Shown piece by piece: positions 55,001 through 63,194 of a DNA stretch of 64,000 nt. The DNA is taken from NCBI RefSeq assembly GCF_024509555.1, contig NZ_JAMWEL010000011.1, positions 16,450 to 80,449 of the forward strand, given 5' to 3'. A model generated the notes under the pieces. The model ran no database searches. It worked only from the letters and a program-made list of their open reading frames with translations, and was not told the DNA's origin. The DNA is from Streptococcus suis (lineage in GTDB: Bacteria; Bacillota; Bacilli; Lactobacillales; Streptococcaceae). The stretch's first letter is position 1. Every line of letters begins with the position of its first letter. The translations under genes were made by a program, and so were the position numbers.

Positions 55001-55548
55001 TCAATGAACAACGGACGGATATATTGTCGGCGCGTGATTTGCTCTTGAACACTATTCATGAAATGGATGATGAAGTCAAGGAACGCTTTAAGGTCACATT
55101 TGAAGCCATTCGCGAAAGCTTTAAGCAGACTTTCAGACAGATGTTTGGCGGTGGTTCTGCGGACTTGATATTGACGGAGCAGGATATTTTGACTGCGGGT
55201 GTGGAGATTTCAGTTCAGCCTCCGGGTAAGAAAATCCAATCGCTCAACCTCATGTCAGGTGGCGAAAAGGCCCTCTCGGCCCTCGCTCTGCTATTTTCCA
55301 TTATCCGTGTCAAGACCATTCCTTTTGTCATCTTGGACGAGGTGGAGGCGGCCTTGGATGAGGCCAATGTCAAACGTTTCGGAGACTATCTCAATCGCTT
55401 TGACAAGGACAGTCAGTTTATCGTCGTGACCCACCGAAAAGGGACAATGGCGGCGGCGGATGCTATGTATGGGGTGACCATGCAGGAATCTGGCGTGTCC
55501 AAGATTGTGTCGGTCAAACTGAAAGATGTGGAAGCCTATACAGATTAA
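52009..55548 (+). CDS. smc: Chromosome-condensation ATPase SMC
   Basis: This 1179-aa structural-maintenance protein has the N-terminal Walker A GPNGSGKSN (near residue 32). It has a long coiled coil (about 170-500), a hinge with globular sequence near 505-660 (AVLQASSSLGGIIGAVSEQ, PGGAFAGGSN), and a second coiled coil (about 670-1010). The C-terminal signature LNLMSGGEKALSALALLF (near 1085) and Walker B IPFVILDEVEAALDEANV complete it. It compacts and segregates chromosomes with ScpA/ScpB. It is co-transcribed with rnc. Confidence 0.98.
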   Translation: MFLKSIEMQGFKSFADKTKVVFDRGVTAVVGPNGSGKSNITESLRWALGESSAKSLRGGKMPDVIFAGTESRKPLNYASVVVTLDNSSGFIAHKEKEIKVERHIYRSGDSEYLIDGKKVRLRDIHDLFMDTGLGRDSFSIISQGRVEAIFNSKPEERRAIFEEAAGVLKYKTRKKETESKLEQAQGNLDRLDDIIYELDNQVKPLEKQAQTAKKFLELEEQRKALYLDVLVAQLMLGKETLSEKEAELDTVKTELTSYYQQRSELEQENQTLKEKRHRLSEQMEREQAVLLDLTKLISDLERKIEVHKLESSQNESSRQEAQERLESMLEKRAGLEQQIGQRQEKIAQLELSLSSLKEDIAAVDKEISYFSEDPDQVLDHLREQYVALMQEEAEASNRLTKLQQDIANQISLSESKSADLSRLQDEKNQAQEELDKSRFALEQADQVLQALLASYQTKKEELDQAQAAYQAEQSSLFDLLDLLKGKQARQASLEAILKNHSNFYAGVKAVLQASSSLGGIIGAVSEQLTFDTRYQTALEIALGGASQNVIVEDEATAKRAITFLKEKRQGRATFLPLTTIKPRQLSGQQLALLQASDGFLGLASDLVTYQPNLDAIFQNLLGTIAIFDTIEHANQAARATKFQVRMVTMDGAEIRPGGAFAGGSNRNNSTTFIKPELDALLGEIAELSSQLQERESLVAAKKTSLDQFRESLESIKTEGEEARLNQQSARIHQEQAENRLAQVTAQYDLQMSQVSPSILTELEEEAAKEEVNLQALTEKKQALDQQINQVRDNRDSIQESLQTLQTQKGQLTVEQADLSSQLRFEQTDLTRLREEKVATEKDISILEDLINQKVEALEDTSVEILAEQLQTASEKQSQTSQLQIRLKFELEDIDGQFEDLEGRLDQARLNNDDLIRKQAKLEADCEQAGDRLRTLLGHLTEHFKLSFEAAQDQANEVENLPLAEQTLKDLERSIRALGPVNLDAIEQYDEVNNRLTFLNEQRTDILSARDLLLNTIHEMDDEVKERFKVTFEAIRESFKQTFRQMFGGGSADLILTEQDILTAGVEISVQPPGKKIQSLNLMSGGEKALSALALLFSIIRVKTIPFVILDEVEAALDEANVKRFGDYLNRFDKDSQFIVVTHRKGTMAAADAMYGVTMQESGVSKIVSVKLKDVEAYTD

Positions 55549-55626
55549 GAACTTGAAAAACTTGGAATTTTCCAGGTTTTTTCTTGATGGAAATTCGACT
55601 AGACGAAAGGGAAATAGGGCGAAATA

Positions 55627-55635
55627 TGGTATAAT
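55627..55635 (+). promoter_or_regulatory. Extended -10 promoter of the HAD-HAD-ftsY operon
   Basis: TGGTATAAT 28 bases before the first HAD start. The same form recurs at 6453, 44266 and 51254. Confidence 0.55.
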
Positions 55636-55662
55636 AAAAGGACTGGACGGAGGTTGTTTGTT

Positions 55663-56472
55663 ATGTATAAGAAAATCATTGCAACAGATATGGATGGGAC
55701 ATTTTTACGAAATGACCATGGATTTGATGCCAGTCGTTTTCGAAATTTGTTAACGCAGTTTAAGGAAAAGGGCTATTTGTTTGTAGCGGCTAGCGGTCGT
55801 TCTCTGCCAAGTCTTAAACAGTTATTTGAAGAATTTTTAGATGATATTGCCTTGGTAGCTGAGAACGGAGCAGTTGTTGTTTATCGCAATCAGACCATTT
55901 ACCTGGATGATCCAATTCAGCCAGCAACTTACCTTTCTTTAGTAGAGGAACTGGTGCAGAGTGGGCACGTAGCTGCCCAGCATGTGACCTTATCTGGCTT
56001 AACCGCTTCATATATGCTGAAAGCAGTTGACACTGGACTGTATAATATCTTATCAGACTATTATCATGATATTGCTTTGGTGGAACAGTTTGAAGATATT
56101 TCTGAGCCGATTATTAAGTTGAATCTCTATGTCGATGAATCCAAGCGGCAGTCAACTCAAGACTGGATTAATCATCATTTCAAACAATTGACTGCAGTTA
56201 CAACTGGTTTTACCTCGATTGATATTATCTTGTCAGGTGTACATAAGGGAATTGGTTTGTCTCATTTGTGCCAACACCTTGGTCTAACAGGAAAGGAACT
56301 GATTGCCTTTGGAGACAACCAAAATGATCTGGAGATGTTAAAACTGGCATCGGTCTCAATCGCAACTGCGAATGCCATAGATGAGGTACAGGCTCAAGCA
56401 GACCTAGTCATTGGTCATTGTGATGATGAATCTGTCATAGAATACATGGAGGAATTAGTAAATGGCAATTAA
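55663..56472 (+). CDS. Cof-type HAD phosphatase
   Basis: This protein of about 269 aa carries HAD motif I ATDMDGTFL (near residue 8), motif II AASGRS (near 43), and a C2B cap (about 85-190). Motif III is Lys in VHKGIGLSHL (near 200) and motif IV GDNQNDLEML (near 220). Cof-type enzymes dephosphorylate sugar phosphates or cofactors; the substrate is unknown. I chose ATG 55663, since GGAGG ends nine bases upstream; a TTG at 55654 is too close to it. It overlaps the next HAD gene by 11 bases. Confidence 0.88.
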   Translation: MYKKIIATDMDGTFLRNDHGFDASRFRNLLTQFKEKGYLFVAASGRSLPSLKQLFEEFLDDIALVAENGAVVVYRNQTIYLDDPIQPATYLSLVEELVQSGHVAAQHVTLSGLTASYMLKAVDTGLYNILSDYYHDIALVEQFEDISEPIIKLNLYVDESKRQSTQDWINHHFKQLTAVTTGFTSIDIILSGVHKGIGLSHLCQHLGLTGKELIAFGDNQNDLEMLKLASVSIATANAIDEVQAQADLVIGHCDDESVIEYMEELVNGN

Positions 56473-57274
56473 GTTGATTGCATTGGATTTGGATGGAACG
56501 CTACTGACATCTGACAAACGGATTTCAGAAGGCAATAAAATGGCCTTGCAAGCTGCGCGTGATTGTGGTGTCTACGTGGTTCTGACCACAGGTCGTCCCT
56601 TGCAAGCTATTGGAGCTTTCTTAGAAGAACTAGATTTACTTGGAGAAAATCAATATTCTATCACTTTTAATGGTGGTCTGGTTCAGGAAAATACCGGCCG
56701 AATTTTAGATAAAACGGGATTCACCATTGAAGATGTCCGTGCCATCCGTCGTGTGACAAATGAATTGGATTTGCCATTGGATGTTTTGTACGGCGGAGAT
56801 GTTTACTCGCTTCCAGCTGCCCATGAATCTCTTTACCTAACAGCCAATCCACTTTTGAATAAAATCAATGTTTCAGATGAGGAGCTGCCAGAAGATTTTG
56901 TCTACAATAAGGCAGTCTCAGCAGTAGATGCAGCATTTCTAGATGGTCAAATTCCAAAAATTCCTGCGGAATTGTACGATCGTTTCGAGATTTTCAAATC
57001 ACGCGATATCTTACTTGAGTGGAGCCCCAAAGGGGTTCACAAGGCAAATGGCTTGGCTAAGTTGATAGGACATCTGGGGATTGACCAGTCAGAAGTCATG
57101 GCCTGTGGTGATGAAGGAAATGACTTATCTATGATTGAATGGGCTGGTTTAGGGGTTGCTATGGCAAACGCAACTGAAGAAATCAAATCAGCAGCAAACG
57201 TTGTTTTACCAAAAACCAATGATGAAGATGGCATTGCTTGGGCCATCGAGCACTATGTATTGAATGAGGACTAA
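56462..57274 (+). CDS. Cof-type HAD phosphatase (YidA-like)
   Basis: This 270-aa sugar-phosphatase relative has LIALDLDGTLL (motif I, residues 4-14), VLTTGRP (motif II, near 40), a C2B cap from about 85 to 190, Lys in GVHKANGLAKL (near 195) and GDEGNDLSMIEWAGLGVAMANA (near 216-237). It is the closest in this window to E. coli YidA. It overlaps the upstream HAD gene and is followed two bases later by ftsY, so the three genes form an operon. Substrate not known. Confidence 0.9.
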   Translation: MAIKLIALDLDGTLLTSDKRISEGNKMALQAARDCGVYVVLTTGRPLQAIGAFLEELDLLGENQYSITFNGGLVQENTGRILDKTGFTIEDVRAIRRVTNELDLPLDVLYGGDVYSLPAAHESLYLTANPLLNKINVSDEELPEDFVYNKAVSAVDAAFLDGQIPKIPAELYDRFEIFKSRDILLEWSPKGVHKANGLAKLIGHLGIDQSEVMACGDEGNDLSMIEWAGLGVAMANATEEIKSAANVVLPKTNDEDGIAWAIEHYVLNED

Positions 57275-57276
57275 GT

Positions 57277-58548
57277 ATGGGATTATTTGATCGATTATTT
57301 GGACAAGAAAAGCAAGAGGAGCAGGTTGCTCTTGTTGAAGAAATGGAAACAGAGCAGTCGGCTTCTAGCGACGACAATGTAAATGATACGGTTGAGTCTG
57401 TCAGTCAAGAAAAAGAAGAATTTCTATCAGGAACAGAGAAAGAATTGACTGCCGAGCAAGAAGCTCAAAAACAACGGACTTTGGATATGATGGCCCAGTA
57501 TTACGCAGCCAAGGAAGCTGCTGCGGCTCGTGTTAAGGAAGCGCAGGAAAAAGGATTTGACCCTGCTATTCAAACTAAGGCCAAGGAAGAGCCTGTTGAG
57601 GAAGTTGCTCCAGTAGAGCAAGAAAGTGAGCAGGATAAGTACCAACGGACCTTGAAAAAAACTCGTACAGGCTTTGGTGCAAGGCTTAACGAATTCTTTG
57701 CCAATTTCCGTTCGGTAGACGAAGAATTTTTCGAAGAGTTAGAAGAAATGCTGATTTTGTCAGATGTAGGTGTACAAGTTGCTTCTACACTGACAGAGGA
57801 GCTCCGCTATGAAGCCAAGCTACAGAAGGCTAAAAAGACGGAAGAACTCCGCCGGGTTATCATTGAAAAATTGGTGGATATTTACGAAAAAGATGGCCAG
57901 TTCAGCGAGCAGATCAACTTCCAGGACGACCTAACTGTCATGCTTTTTGTCGGTGTTAACGGAGTTGGGAAGACAACCTCTATCGGTAAGTTGGCCTATA
58001 AGTATAAGCAGGCTGGCAAGAAGGTTATGTTGGTCGCAGCAGATACCTTCCGTGCGGGTGCGGTAGCCCAGCTGGTCGAATGGGGCCGTCGTGTTGATGT
58101 GCCTGTGGTCACTGGTCCTGAAAAGTCAGACCCAGCCAGCGTAGTCTTTGACGGGGTTAAACGTGCCGTAGCAGAAGGTGTGGACATTCTCATGATTGAC
58201 ACAGCAGGTCGCTTGCAAAATAAAGAAAACCTTATGGCAGAGCTAGAAAAAATCGGTCGCATCATCAAACGGACCCTACCTGATGCACCGCATGAAACCC
58301 TCTTAGCACTAGATGCCTCAACAGGTCAAAATGCCCTCAGTCAAGCTAAGGAATTTGCAAAAATTACCCCATTGACAGGTCTTGTTTTGACCAAGCTAGA
58401 CGGTACTGCAAAAGGTGGCGTCGTTCTTGCTATCCGTCAGGAATTGGATATTCCAGTTAAGCTAATTGGTTTCGGTGAAAAAATCGATGACATTGGAGAA
58501 TTTAAATCCGAAGAGTTCATGCGTGGACTTTTAGAGGGATTGGTGTAA
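57277..58548 (+). CDS. ftsY: Signal recognition particle receptor FtsY
   Basis: This 423-aa SRP-type GTPase docks ribosome-SRP complexes at the membrane. An acidic, low-complexity A domain fills residues 1-125. The N domain follows, then the G domain with G1 GVNGVGKTTSIGK (near 228-240), DTFRAGAVAQL (near 262), DTAGR (near 308) and TKLDGTAKGG (near 371). The ribosome site and HAD neighbours place it third in its operon. It is followed by a terminator. Confidence 0.97.
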   Translation: MGLFDRLFGQEKQEEQVALVEEMETEQSASSDDNVNDTVESVSQEKEEFLSGTEKELTAEQEAQKQRTLDMMAQYYAAKEAAAARVKEAQEKGFDPAIQTKAKEEPVEEVAPVEQESEQDKYQRTLKKTRTGFGARLNEFFANFRSVDEEFFEELEEMLILSDVGVQVASTLTEELRYEAKLQKAKKTEELRRVIIEKLVDIYEKDGQFSEQINFQDDLTVMLFVGVNGVGKTTSIGKLAYKYKQAGKKVMLVAADTFRAGAVAQLVEWGRRVDVPVVTGPEKSDPASVVFDGVKRAVAEGVDILMIDTAGRLQNKENLMAELEKIGRIIKRTLPDAPHETLLALDASTGQNALSQAKEFAKITPLTGLVLTKLDGTAKGGVVLAIRQELDIPVKLIGFGEKIDDIGEFKSEEFMRGLLEGLV

Positions 58549-58555
58549 TATTGAA

Positions 58556-58587
58556 AAAAGTCGTTAGTTGAAAAACTAGCGACTTTT
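58556..58587. terminator. Bidirectional terminator between ftsY and a GNAT gene
   Basis: AAAAGTCGtTAGTT and AACTAgCGACTTTT with a short A-rich loop. Confidence 0.8.
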
Positions 58588-59133
58588 CTTATCTGTATGC
58601 AGTAGGGAGTAAATGGCAATATTCACAATACCACGATTGTTTCGAGCGGCTTTTCGGAGAGTGCCTTCGTAGGTCATGCCGACTTTTTCCATAACGCGAC
58701 CAGAAGGACGATTTTCACTATCGTGAACAGCCGTAATCCGTAAACAACCCACTTCTTCCAGCAGAAAGTGAGTGACTGCTTCAAGCGCTTCGGGCATATA
58801 ATTTTGCCCCCACCATTTACTACCTAACACCCAGCCCAATTCAGCAGCTTGGACTCTTTCATCAAGGCTGACAACGGAAATATCTCCAATAGGTTGCTGA
58901 TTTTCTTTGAGCTCAATTACCCACCTGTATGTTTTTTCCTGTGAATAGGATTGAAGACAGAACTGGACATAGTCTTCAGTATCTTGGAGTGTCTGATGAG
59001 TTGACCAGGTCAGATAGGTGGTAACATTTTCATCTGAAGTCCAGTTTTGGAAGACTTGTTCAACATCGCTTGCTTGAAAAGGGCGTAAGACTAGGCGTTG
59101 GGTTTCTAATACCTGAGTTCCTTTATGTTGCAT
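58576..59133 (-). CDS. GNAT family N-acetyltransferase (RimJ/RimL-like)
   Basis: This 185-aa protein starts with the RimJ pattern LETQRLVLRPFQASDVEQVF (residues 9-28). It carries the acetyl-CoA region AELGWVLGSKWWGQNYMPEAL (near 92-112), and RITAVHDSENRPSGRVMEKVGMTYEGTLR (near 132-160) fits the C-terminal half. It acetylates an amine, possibly a protein N-terminus, but the substrate is unknown. The ribosome site GAGGAGG overlaps the end of the AlkD-like gene, so the two are co-transcribed. Confidence 0.88.
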   Translation of the reverse strand: MQHKGTQVLETQRLVLRPFQASDVEQVFQNWTSDENVTTYLTWSTHQTLQDTEDYVQFCLQSYSQEKTYRWVIELKENQQPIGDISVVSLDERVQAAELGWVLGSKWWGQNYMPEALEAVTHFLLEEVGCLRITAVHDSENRPSGRVMEKVGMTYEGTLRKAARNNRGIVNIAIYSLLHTDKKSR

Positions 59134-59134
59134 C

Positions 59135-59809
59135 TTATTTCCTCCTCAACAATGCCTCAATCCAGTCGGGAGCATAGGCAGAGGTACAGCCTTTTGGTAC
59201 TTTCATGTCCACATAGACTGCCAATTCCTGACCGATTACAAGCCCTTGTTCCAGGTAGTCAGGATAGGCAACCGCAATCTCCACCAAGCATTGGTTCATG
59301 GTCCATTGAACTTGTGGGTCTACGGTTTGCAAATGCAGGCGAATATGGTCTAGAGTTTCTTCAATTTCTTTATTTGAAGCAGTTCTTCCAGCAAAGTATT
59401 TGGCGCGGAGGAACCAGCCTAGTCTGTTAAAGATGGCCTCGTCTTTGGCAAGTAAGATTTCTTCCCAATCCCTACTGTCTTTTCGTTTGCTTAGAATGAT
59501 AGAAGCTAGTTTGTCTAAGACATTGACAGAAACCTGTTCATCGAGGCAATTTTCTAAATCCTCTAGGGTCAGTTGGTTGGGCTTAGTCTTAGCCAGTTGA
59601 ATAGCTAGGTATTGAGCTTCTAGAACACCTGTTTGCCAGAGTGGAACAAACAAGTCCAATCGATTTTTATAAGTCTTGGCGATACCAGAAATAGCTCCCA
59701 TAGGAACGCCGTAATAGGGCTTGGTTTCGCCAATTTTTTCATAACGCTTGAGGGTGCCAGTATGGCTGGCTGCTTCAAGTTGGGTGAGAATGGTGTTTAT
59801 TTCAGTCAT
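59135..59809 (-). CDS. DNA alkylation repair enzyme (AlkD/AlkC-like, HEAT repeats)
   Basis: This 224-aa all-helical protein is of the DNA alkylation repair family. Its helix pairs include VPLWQTGVLEAQYLAIQLAKTK (near residue 75), DWEEILLAKDEAIFNRLGWFLRAKYF (near 115-140) and VDPQVQWTMNQCLVEIAVAYPDYLEQGL (near 167-194). A conserved aromatic/Asp pocket is expected at the Trp residues seen here. It excises alkylated bases without base flipping in studied homologues. The ribosome site CGGAG precedes the ATG, and zwf's terminator sits immediately upstream. Confidence 0.85.
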   Translation of the reverse strand: MTEINTILTQLEAASHTGTLKRYEKIGETKPYYGVPMGAISGIAKTYKNRLDLFVPLWQTGVLEAQYLAIQLAKTKPNQLTLEDLENCLDEQVSVNVLDKLASIILSKRKDSRDWEEILLAKDEAIFNRLGWFLRAKYFAGRTASNKEIEETLDHIRLHLQTVDPQVQWTMNQCLVEIAVAYPDYLEQGLVIGQELAVYVDMKVPKGCTSAYAPDWIEALLRRK

Positions 59810-59821
59810 AAAAAATCTCCG

Positions 59822-59846
59822 AAAAAACTGGATTGCTCCAGTTTTT
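59822..59846 (-). terminator. Terminator after zwf, just upstream of the AlkD-like gene
   Basis: AAAAACTGGA-ttgc-TCCAGTTTTT, with T-rich flanks. On the minus strand it ends about 13 bases before the AlkD-like start codon. Confidence 0.75.
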
Positions 59847-59950
59847 GTATGTAGTTGTTTAGTTTGCTTTTAGTACAAGGCAACGAGGTGTAGGCTGTAC
59901 TAAAGTACGGCAAAGCGAGTTAACGAAGTAATCAAAGATAAACTAAATGA

Positions 59951-61438
59951 CTATTTCAATAAGCCACGTTCACGATACCATACATCTGGTGTCCATACCC
60001 ACTTGCAACCGTAGCTTTCTAGCAAATCAAAGGCTGCTTGTGGTCCCATGGTTCCTGCTGGGTAGGTGTGGAGTGGGACTTGGTTATTTGCCCATAAATC
60101 AACAATGCGGTCAATCAAGCTCCAGCTTGCCTTAACCTCTTCCCAATGGCTAAAGTTAGTAGAATCACCATTTAGGACATCGAAAAATAGTTTTTCGTAG
60201 GCTTCGGGTGAATTTCCAAGAGCAGTTGCATTGTGGCGGAAGTTGAGTTTGGCAGGAGTAAGGGCGAAGTGGGAACCAACTTCCTTACCATTGATAGAAA
60301 GCATAAAGCCTTCTGTTGGCTGGATAAAGATGGTCAAGACGTTGGCTTCAGAAGGTTGACCGAAAATATCTTCCGCATGTTTGAAGGTAATGGTTATGCG
60401 CGTACCTTTTTCTGTCAGGCGTTTACCTGTGCGGAAGAAGAAAGGTACATCACGGAAACGGTCAGTATCAACGAAGAAGACACCTCCTGCAAAGGTTTCT
60501 GTCTGAGAAGCTTCGGCAATATTTGGTTCATCCAAGTAGCTAACGTAGTCTTTTCCGTCGATAGAACCTGCTGCATATTGACCACGGATGAAGTTGCGTT
60601 TGAGATCCTCATCAGAAGGTTGACGTAAGTGTTGGAAGACCTTGATCTTCTCAGCGCGGACATCTTCCTCCTTAAAGCTGGCTGGCTTATCCATTGCCAA
60701 GAGAGAAAGGACTTGAAGTGCATGGTTTTGAACCATGTCTTTTAAGGCACCAGAATGGTCGTAGTAGCCACCCCGGTCCTCAACCCCAATCGCCTCAGCA
60801 AAAGTAATTTGGATATTGTCAATGTAATCGCGGTTCCAGATATGTTCAAATATAATATTGGCAAAGCGGACAGCGAAGATGTTTTGCACCATTTCCTTAC
60901 CAAGATAATGGTCGATACGGTAAATTTGGTCTTCATTGAAGGCAGCGGCCAATTCATCATTGAGTTTGCTTGCAGTTGCAAGGCTTGTTCCGAAAGGTTT
61001 TTCGATAATCAAACGCTCAAAACCTTGTCCGTCAACGATGCTCTCAGACTTGAGGTGTTTGGCAATGGTTCCGAAAAATTCAGGTGCCATAGAGAGGAAG
61101 AAGACCTTGTTGTGTTGGGTATCGTATTTCTCACACAGTTCATCTTGCAATTTTCTAAGAGCAACGTAATGTTCTGTATCATTTACATCATGGCTCTGAT
61201 AGTAGAAATGACTGGCAAATTCATGAGCCTGGCGTGGAGTATCAGGCAAATCACCGAGTGATTCAATCACAGTTTGCTCAAAAAATTCCTTGGTCCAGGG
61301 TCTACGAGCTGTACCGATAACTGCAAAATTTTCTCGGATATGTCCCGCCTTGTAAAGTCGGAATAGAGATGGATACAATTTGCGCTTGGCAAGATCGCCA
61401 CTAGCACCAAAAATAGTAAACAATACATGAGAAGACAT
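59951..61438 (-). CDS. zwf: Glucose-6-phosphate 1-dehydrogenase
   Basis: This 495-aa enzyme makes 6-phosphogluconolactone and NADPH, starting the oxidative pentose phosphate path. The coenzyme loop FGASGDLAKRKL (near residues 10-21) and the active-site RIDHYLGKE (near 174-182) are clear. IEKPFG (near 148) and FRTGKRL (near 344) add substrate contacts. The promoter TATAAT and ribosome site ATAGGAATG lie just upstream of ATG 61438. It is a single gene. Confidence 0.97.
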   Translation of the reverse strand: MSSHVLFTIFGASGDLAKRKLYPSLFRLYKAGHIRENFAVIGTARRPWTKEFFEQTVIESLGDLPDTPRQAHEFASHFYYQSHDVNDTEHYVALRKLQDELCEKYDTQHNKVFFLSMAPEFFGTIAKHLKSESIVDGQGFERLIIEKPFGTSLATASKLNDELAAAFNEDQIYRIDHYLGKEMVQNIFAVRFANIIFEHIWNRDYIDNIQITFAEAIGVEDRGGYYDHSGALKDMVQNHALQVLSLLAMDKPASFKEEDVRAEKIKVFQHLRQPSDEDLKRNFIRGQYAAGSIDGKDYVSYLDEPNIAEASQTETFAGGVFFVDTDRFRDVPFFFRTGKRLTEKGTRITITFKHAEDIFGQPSEANVLTIFIQPTEGFMLSINGKEVGSHFALTPAKLNFRHNATALGNSPEAYEKLFFDVLNGDSTNFSHWEEVKASWSLIDRIVDLWANNQVPLHTYPAGTMGPQAAFDLLESYGCKWVWTPDVWYRERGLLK

Positions 61439-61984
61439 AATTTCATTCCTATCTGTTGAATATCGATTTAATTATAGCATAAATTGTCAGAAAATTCACT
61501 TCTTACTTATCTTTCAATAAAAAAATCTATTCTTTATGAGTTGGAAACCACTGGCATTCATTTTGTCAATCAGGTATGAAAAATGGAATTGGGAAAGAGC
61601 TATACTATAAAAAAGAGTTTGTCAACTAGTCTAAATTTTAAGTTGTTGAGCTAAAACAGCCGATTTCTAGATGTATAGGTCAGATTTGGAGTTTATGACA
61701 CAAAATGCTGAGATTTGCTATTCAAATCCTATCCCCAATCTTGAACCACTCTTTTGATTTCTAGGGTCAGGCCGAAACAGCTCCCAGAACAATATCACTC
61801 TACTGGACTATTTTGAAACTAACTATGTTTGTTATATTTCCAATATCAAGCAGTCTCCTGGATTATTTGAGAAATCAACCATTTTGCTGTGATATTGACG
61901 CAAGCTATGAAAAATGGGTTTAGACTGAGTCAGACCTGCGTATGAAAACCTTTGTGAATGTTTTTCTAATTTATAGAGGCAAAG
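61439..61984. other. Intergenic tract with decayed BOX-like modules
   Basis: No gene seen. The left third (61439-61610) holds the zwf promoter region. From about 61613 to 61660 lies a sequence whose reverse complement recurs at about 63568-63612. Further right, TCAGGCCGAAACAGCTCC, CAGTCTCCTGGATTATTTGAG and similar fragments look like worn copies of the hairpin modules seen at 31.7-32.1 kb and 63.2-63.5 kb. Confidence 0.5.
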
Positions 61985-61986
61985 AA

Positions 61987-62010
61987 AAAACAACCCAATT
62001 GGGTTGTTTT
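61987..62010 (-). terminator. Terminator after rpmE2
   Basis: AAACAACCC-aatt-GGGTTGTTTTT, read on the minus strand past the rpmE2 stop. Confidence 0.85.
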
Positions 62011-62012
62011 TC

Positions 62013-62255
62013 TTATTTGAGACCGTATTTTTTGTTGAACTTGTCCACACGGCCATCTGCTTGAGTGAACTTTTGACGTCCAGTATAGAATGGATGTGAA
62101 TCTGATGAAATCTCCACACGGATCAATGGGTAAGTTTCACCTTCGAATTCGACAGTTTCACTAGTTTTCTTAGTTGAACCACTAAGGAACTTGTAACCAG
62201 TAGTAGTGTCCATGAAGACAACAGTGCGATATTCTGGATGGATATCTTTTTTCAT
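62013..62255 (-). CDS. rpmE2: 50S ribosomal protein L31 type B
   Basis: This 80-aa protein is [20 protein letters not shown]... and lacks the zinc-binding Cys pairs of ordinary L31, so it is the zinc-independent C-minus (type B) form. It would replace zinc L31 when zinc is scarce in species that have both; in streptococci it is usually the only L31. The ribosome site GAAAGGAATTT lies before ATG 62255; the longer frame upstream is not conserved. Codon use is ribosomal-protein-like. Confidence 0.96.
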   Translation of the reverse strand: MKKDIHPEYRTVVFMDTTTGYKFLSGSTKKTSETVEFEGETYPLIRVEISSDSHPFYTGRQKFTQADGRVDKFNKKYGLK

Positions 62256-62674
62256 TATAAAAATTCCTTTCTGCCATGGTCTCTTAAAGAGCCATAGATT
62301 ATAACCACTTAATTGTACCAATTTTTTTTCAAAATGGCAAGTATTTTATCTAAAATTTTCATTCTCCAAAAGTTTCAAAGTAAATTCTAGCCTATTACAA
62401 AACAGGAAATTTAACTGAGACAAAAATAAGGAAGGCTTTACTATGAGATAAGTTAGTAGCTAACAATGCAAAATAGTTACATAATTCTCTCTGATCGCAA
62501 TGATATTCAAATAGGAATTGAACTCGTCTATAGCTTTTATGTTAGGAGAAGTCCCATCTACAAACTCAAGAGAAGTTAGGAGAAATATGGTAATAAAAGA
62601 CAACTTGAATTGCTTACACTGAACTAGACTGAATTTATAAAGTGTTCTACTCTAAAGAAAAGAGGAGAACAGAT
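62256..62674. other. AT-rich intergenic region and left part of an IS remnant
   Basis: No convincing gene. A ribosome site (AGAGGAGAACAG) at its right edge serves the decayed IS3-type orfA. The middle contains stray short frames with weak ribosome sites. The segment from about 62608 (TTGAATTGCTTACACTGAAC) to 62674 is probably the IS left end. Confidence 0.4.
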
Positions 62675-62965
62675 ATGTCTAGAAAAATTCGCCGTCACTT
62701 TACTGATGAGTTTCAACAACAAATTGTCGACCTTCACAATGCAGGAAGAAAACGCAGTGAACTGATTAAAGAATATGATTTAACCCCCTCAACCTTTGAC
62801 AAGTGAGTTAAACAAGCAAGAACAACTGGTTCCTTCAAAACTGTCGATAATCTGACAAAAGAACAAGGTGAGTTGATAGAACTCAGAAAAGGAAATATAG
62901 AACTGAATATGCAATTAGATATCCTAATGCAAGTGGCTGTGATTATGGCACGAAATGGGAAATAA
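62675..62965 (+). pseudogene. IS3-family transposase OrfA, broken by a stop codon
   Basis: The 96-codon frame starts MSRKIRRHFTDEFQQQIVDL and continues with the helix-turn-helix (RSELIKEYDLTPSTFDK). It then carries a Leu-rich coiled coil (ELIELRKGNIELNMQLDILMQVAVIMARNGK), the organisation of IS3-family OrfA. Codon 44 is TGA (62804-62806) where the family has Trp, so a single TGG to TGA change has cut the protein. The frame is otherwise intact to its normal TAA. No matching full orfB follows, so the element cannot move by itself. Confidence 0.85.
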
Positions 62966-62967
62966 GC

Positions 62968-63182
62968 ACTGCTAACAAGGATATTCTTAATAATAGAACT
63001 AGCTTTGACCACTTGACACAAAATGTCATCAACCTAGTTTGTTCACAAGGTAACAGCGTCAAACGAGCTGCATACAACAGAAAATCTGCTTATGAATTCT
63101 TTACATTTATCTACTGAGAAGATGTGGCAACTTCTCTAGGTATCACTAAAATTGACCCTGAGAACGTCATCCAGTCAACATG
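62968..63182 (+). pseudogene. Degenerate reading frame, origin unclear
   Basis: Starting at 62970 one frame reads through about 70 codons with an internal TGA near 63115 and a second TGA near 63181. It contains NVINLVCSQGNSVKRAAYN and EDVATSLGITKIDPENVIQ. Both TGA codons could be worn Trp codons. It does not look like an IS3 OrfB catalytic region, and I do not recognise it. Confidence 0.35.
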
Positions 63183-63194
63183 AGGCTGGGCTCA

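Noticed and set aside
62734..63021. 95-residue minus-strand gene over the IS remnant
   Set aside because: It is the antisense shadow of the IS3-type orfA, without a ribosome site.
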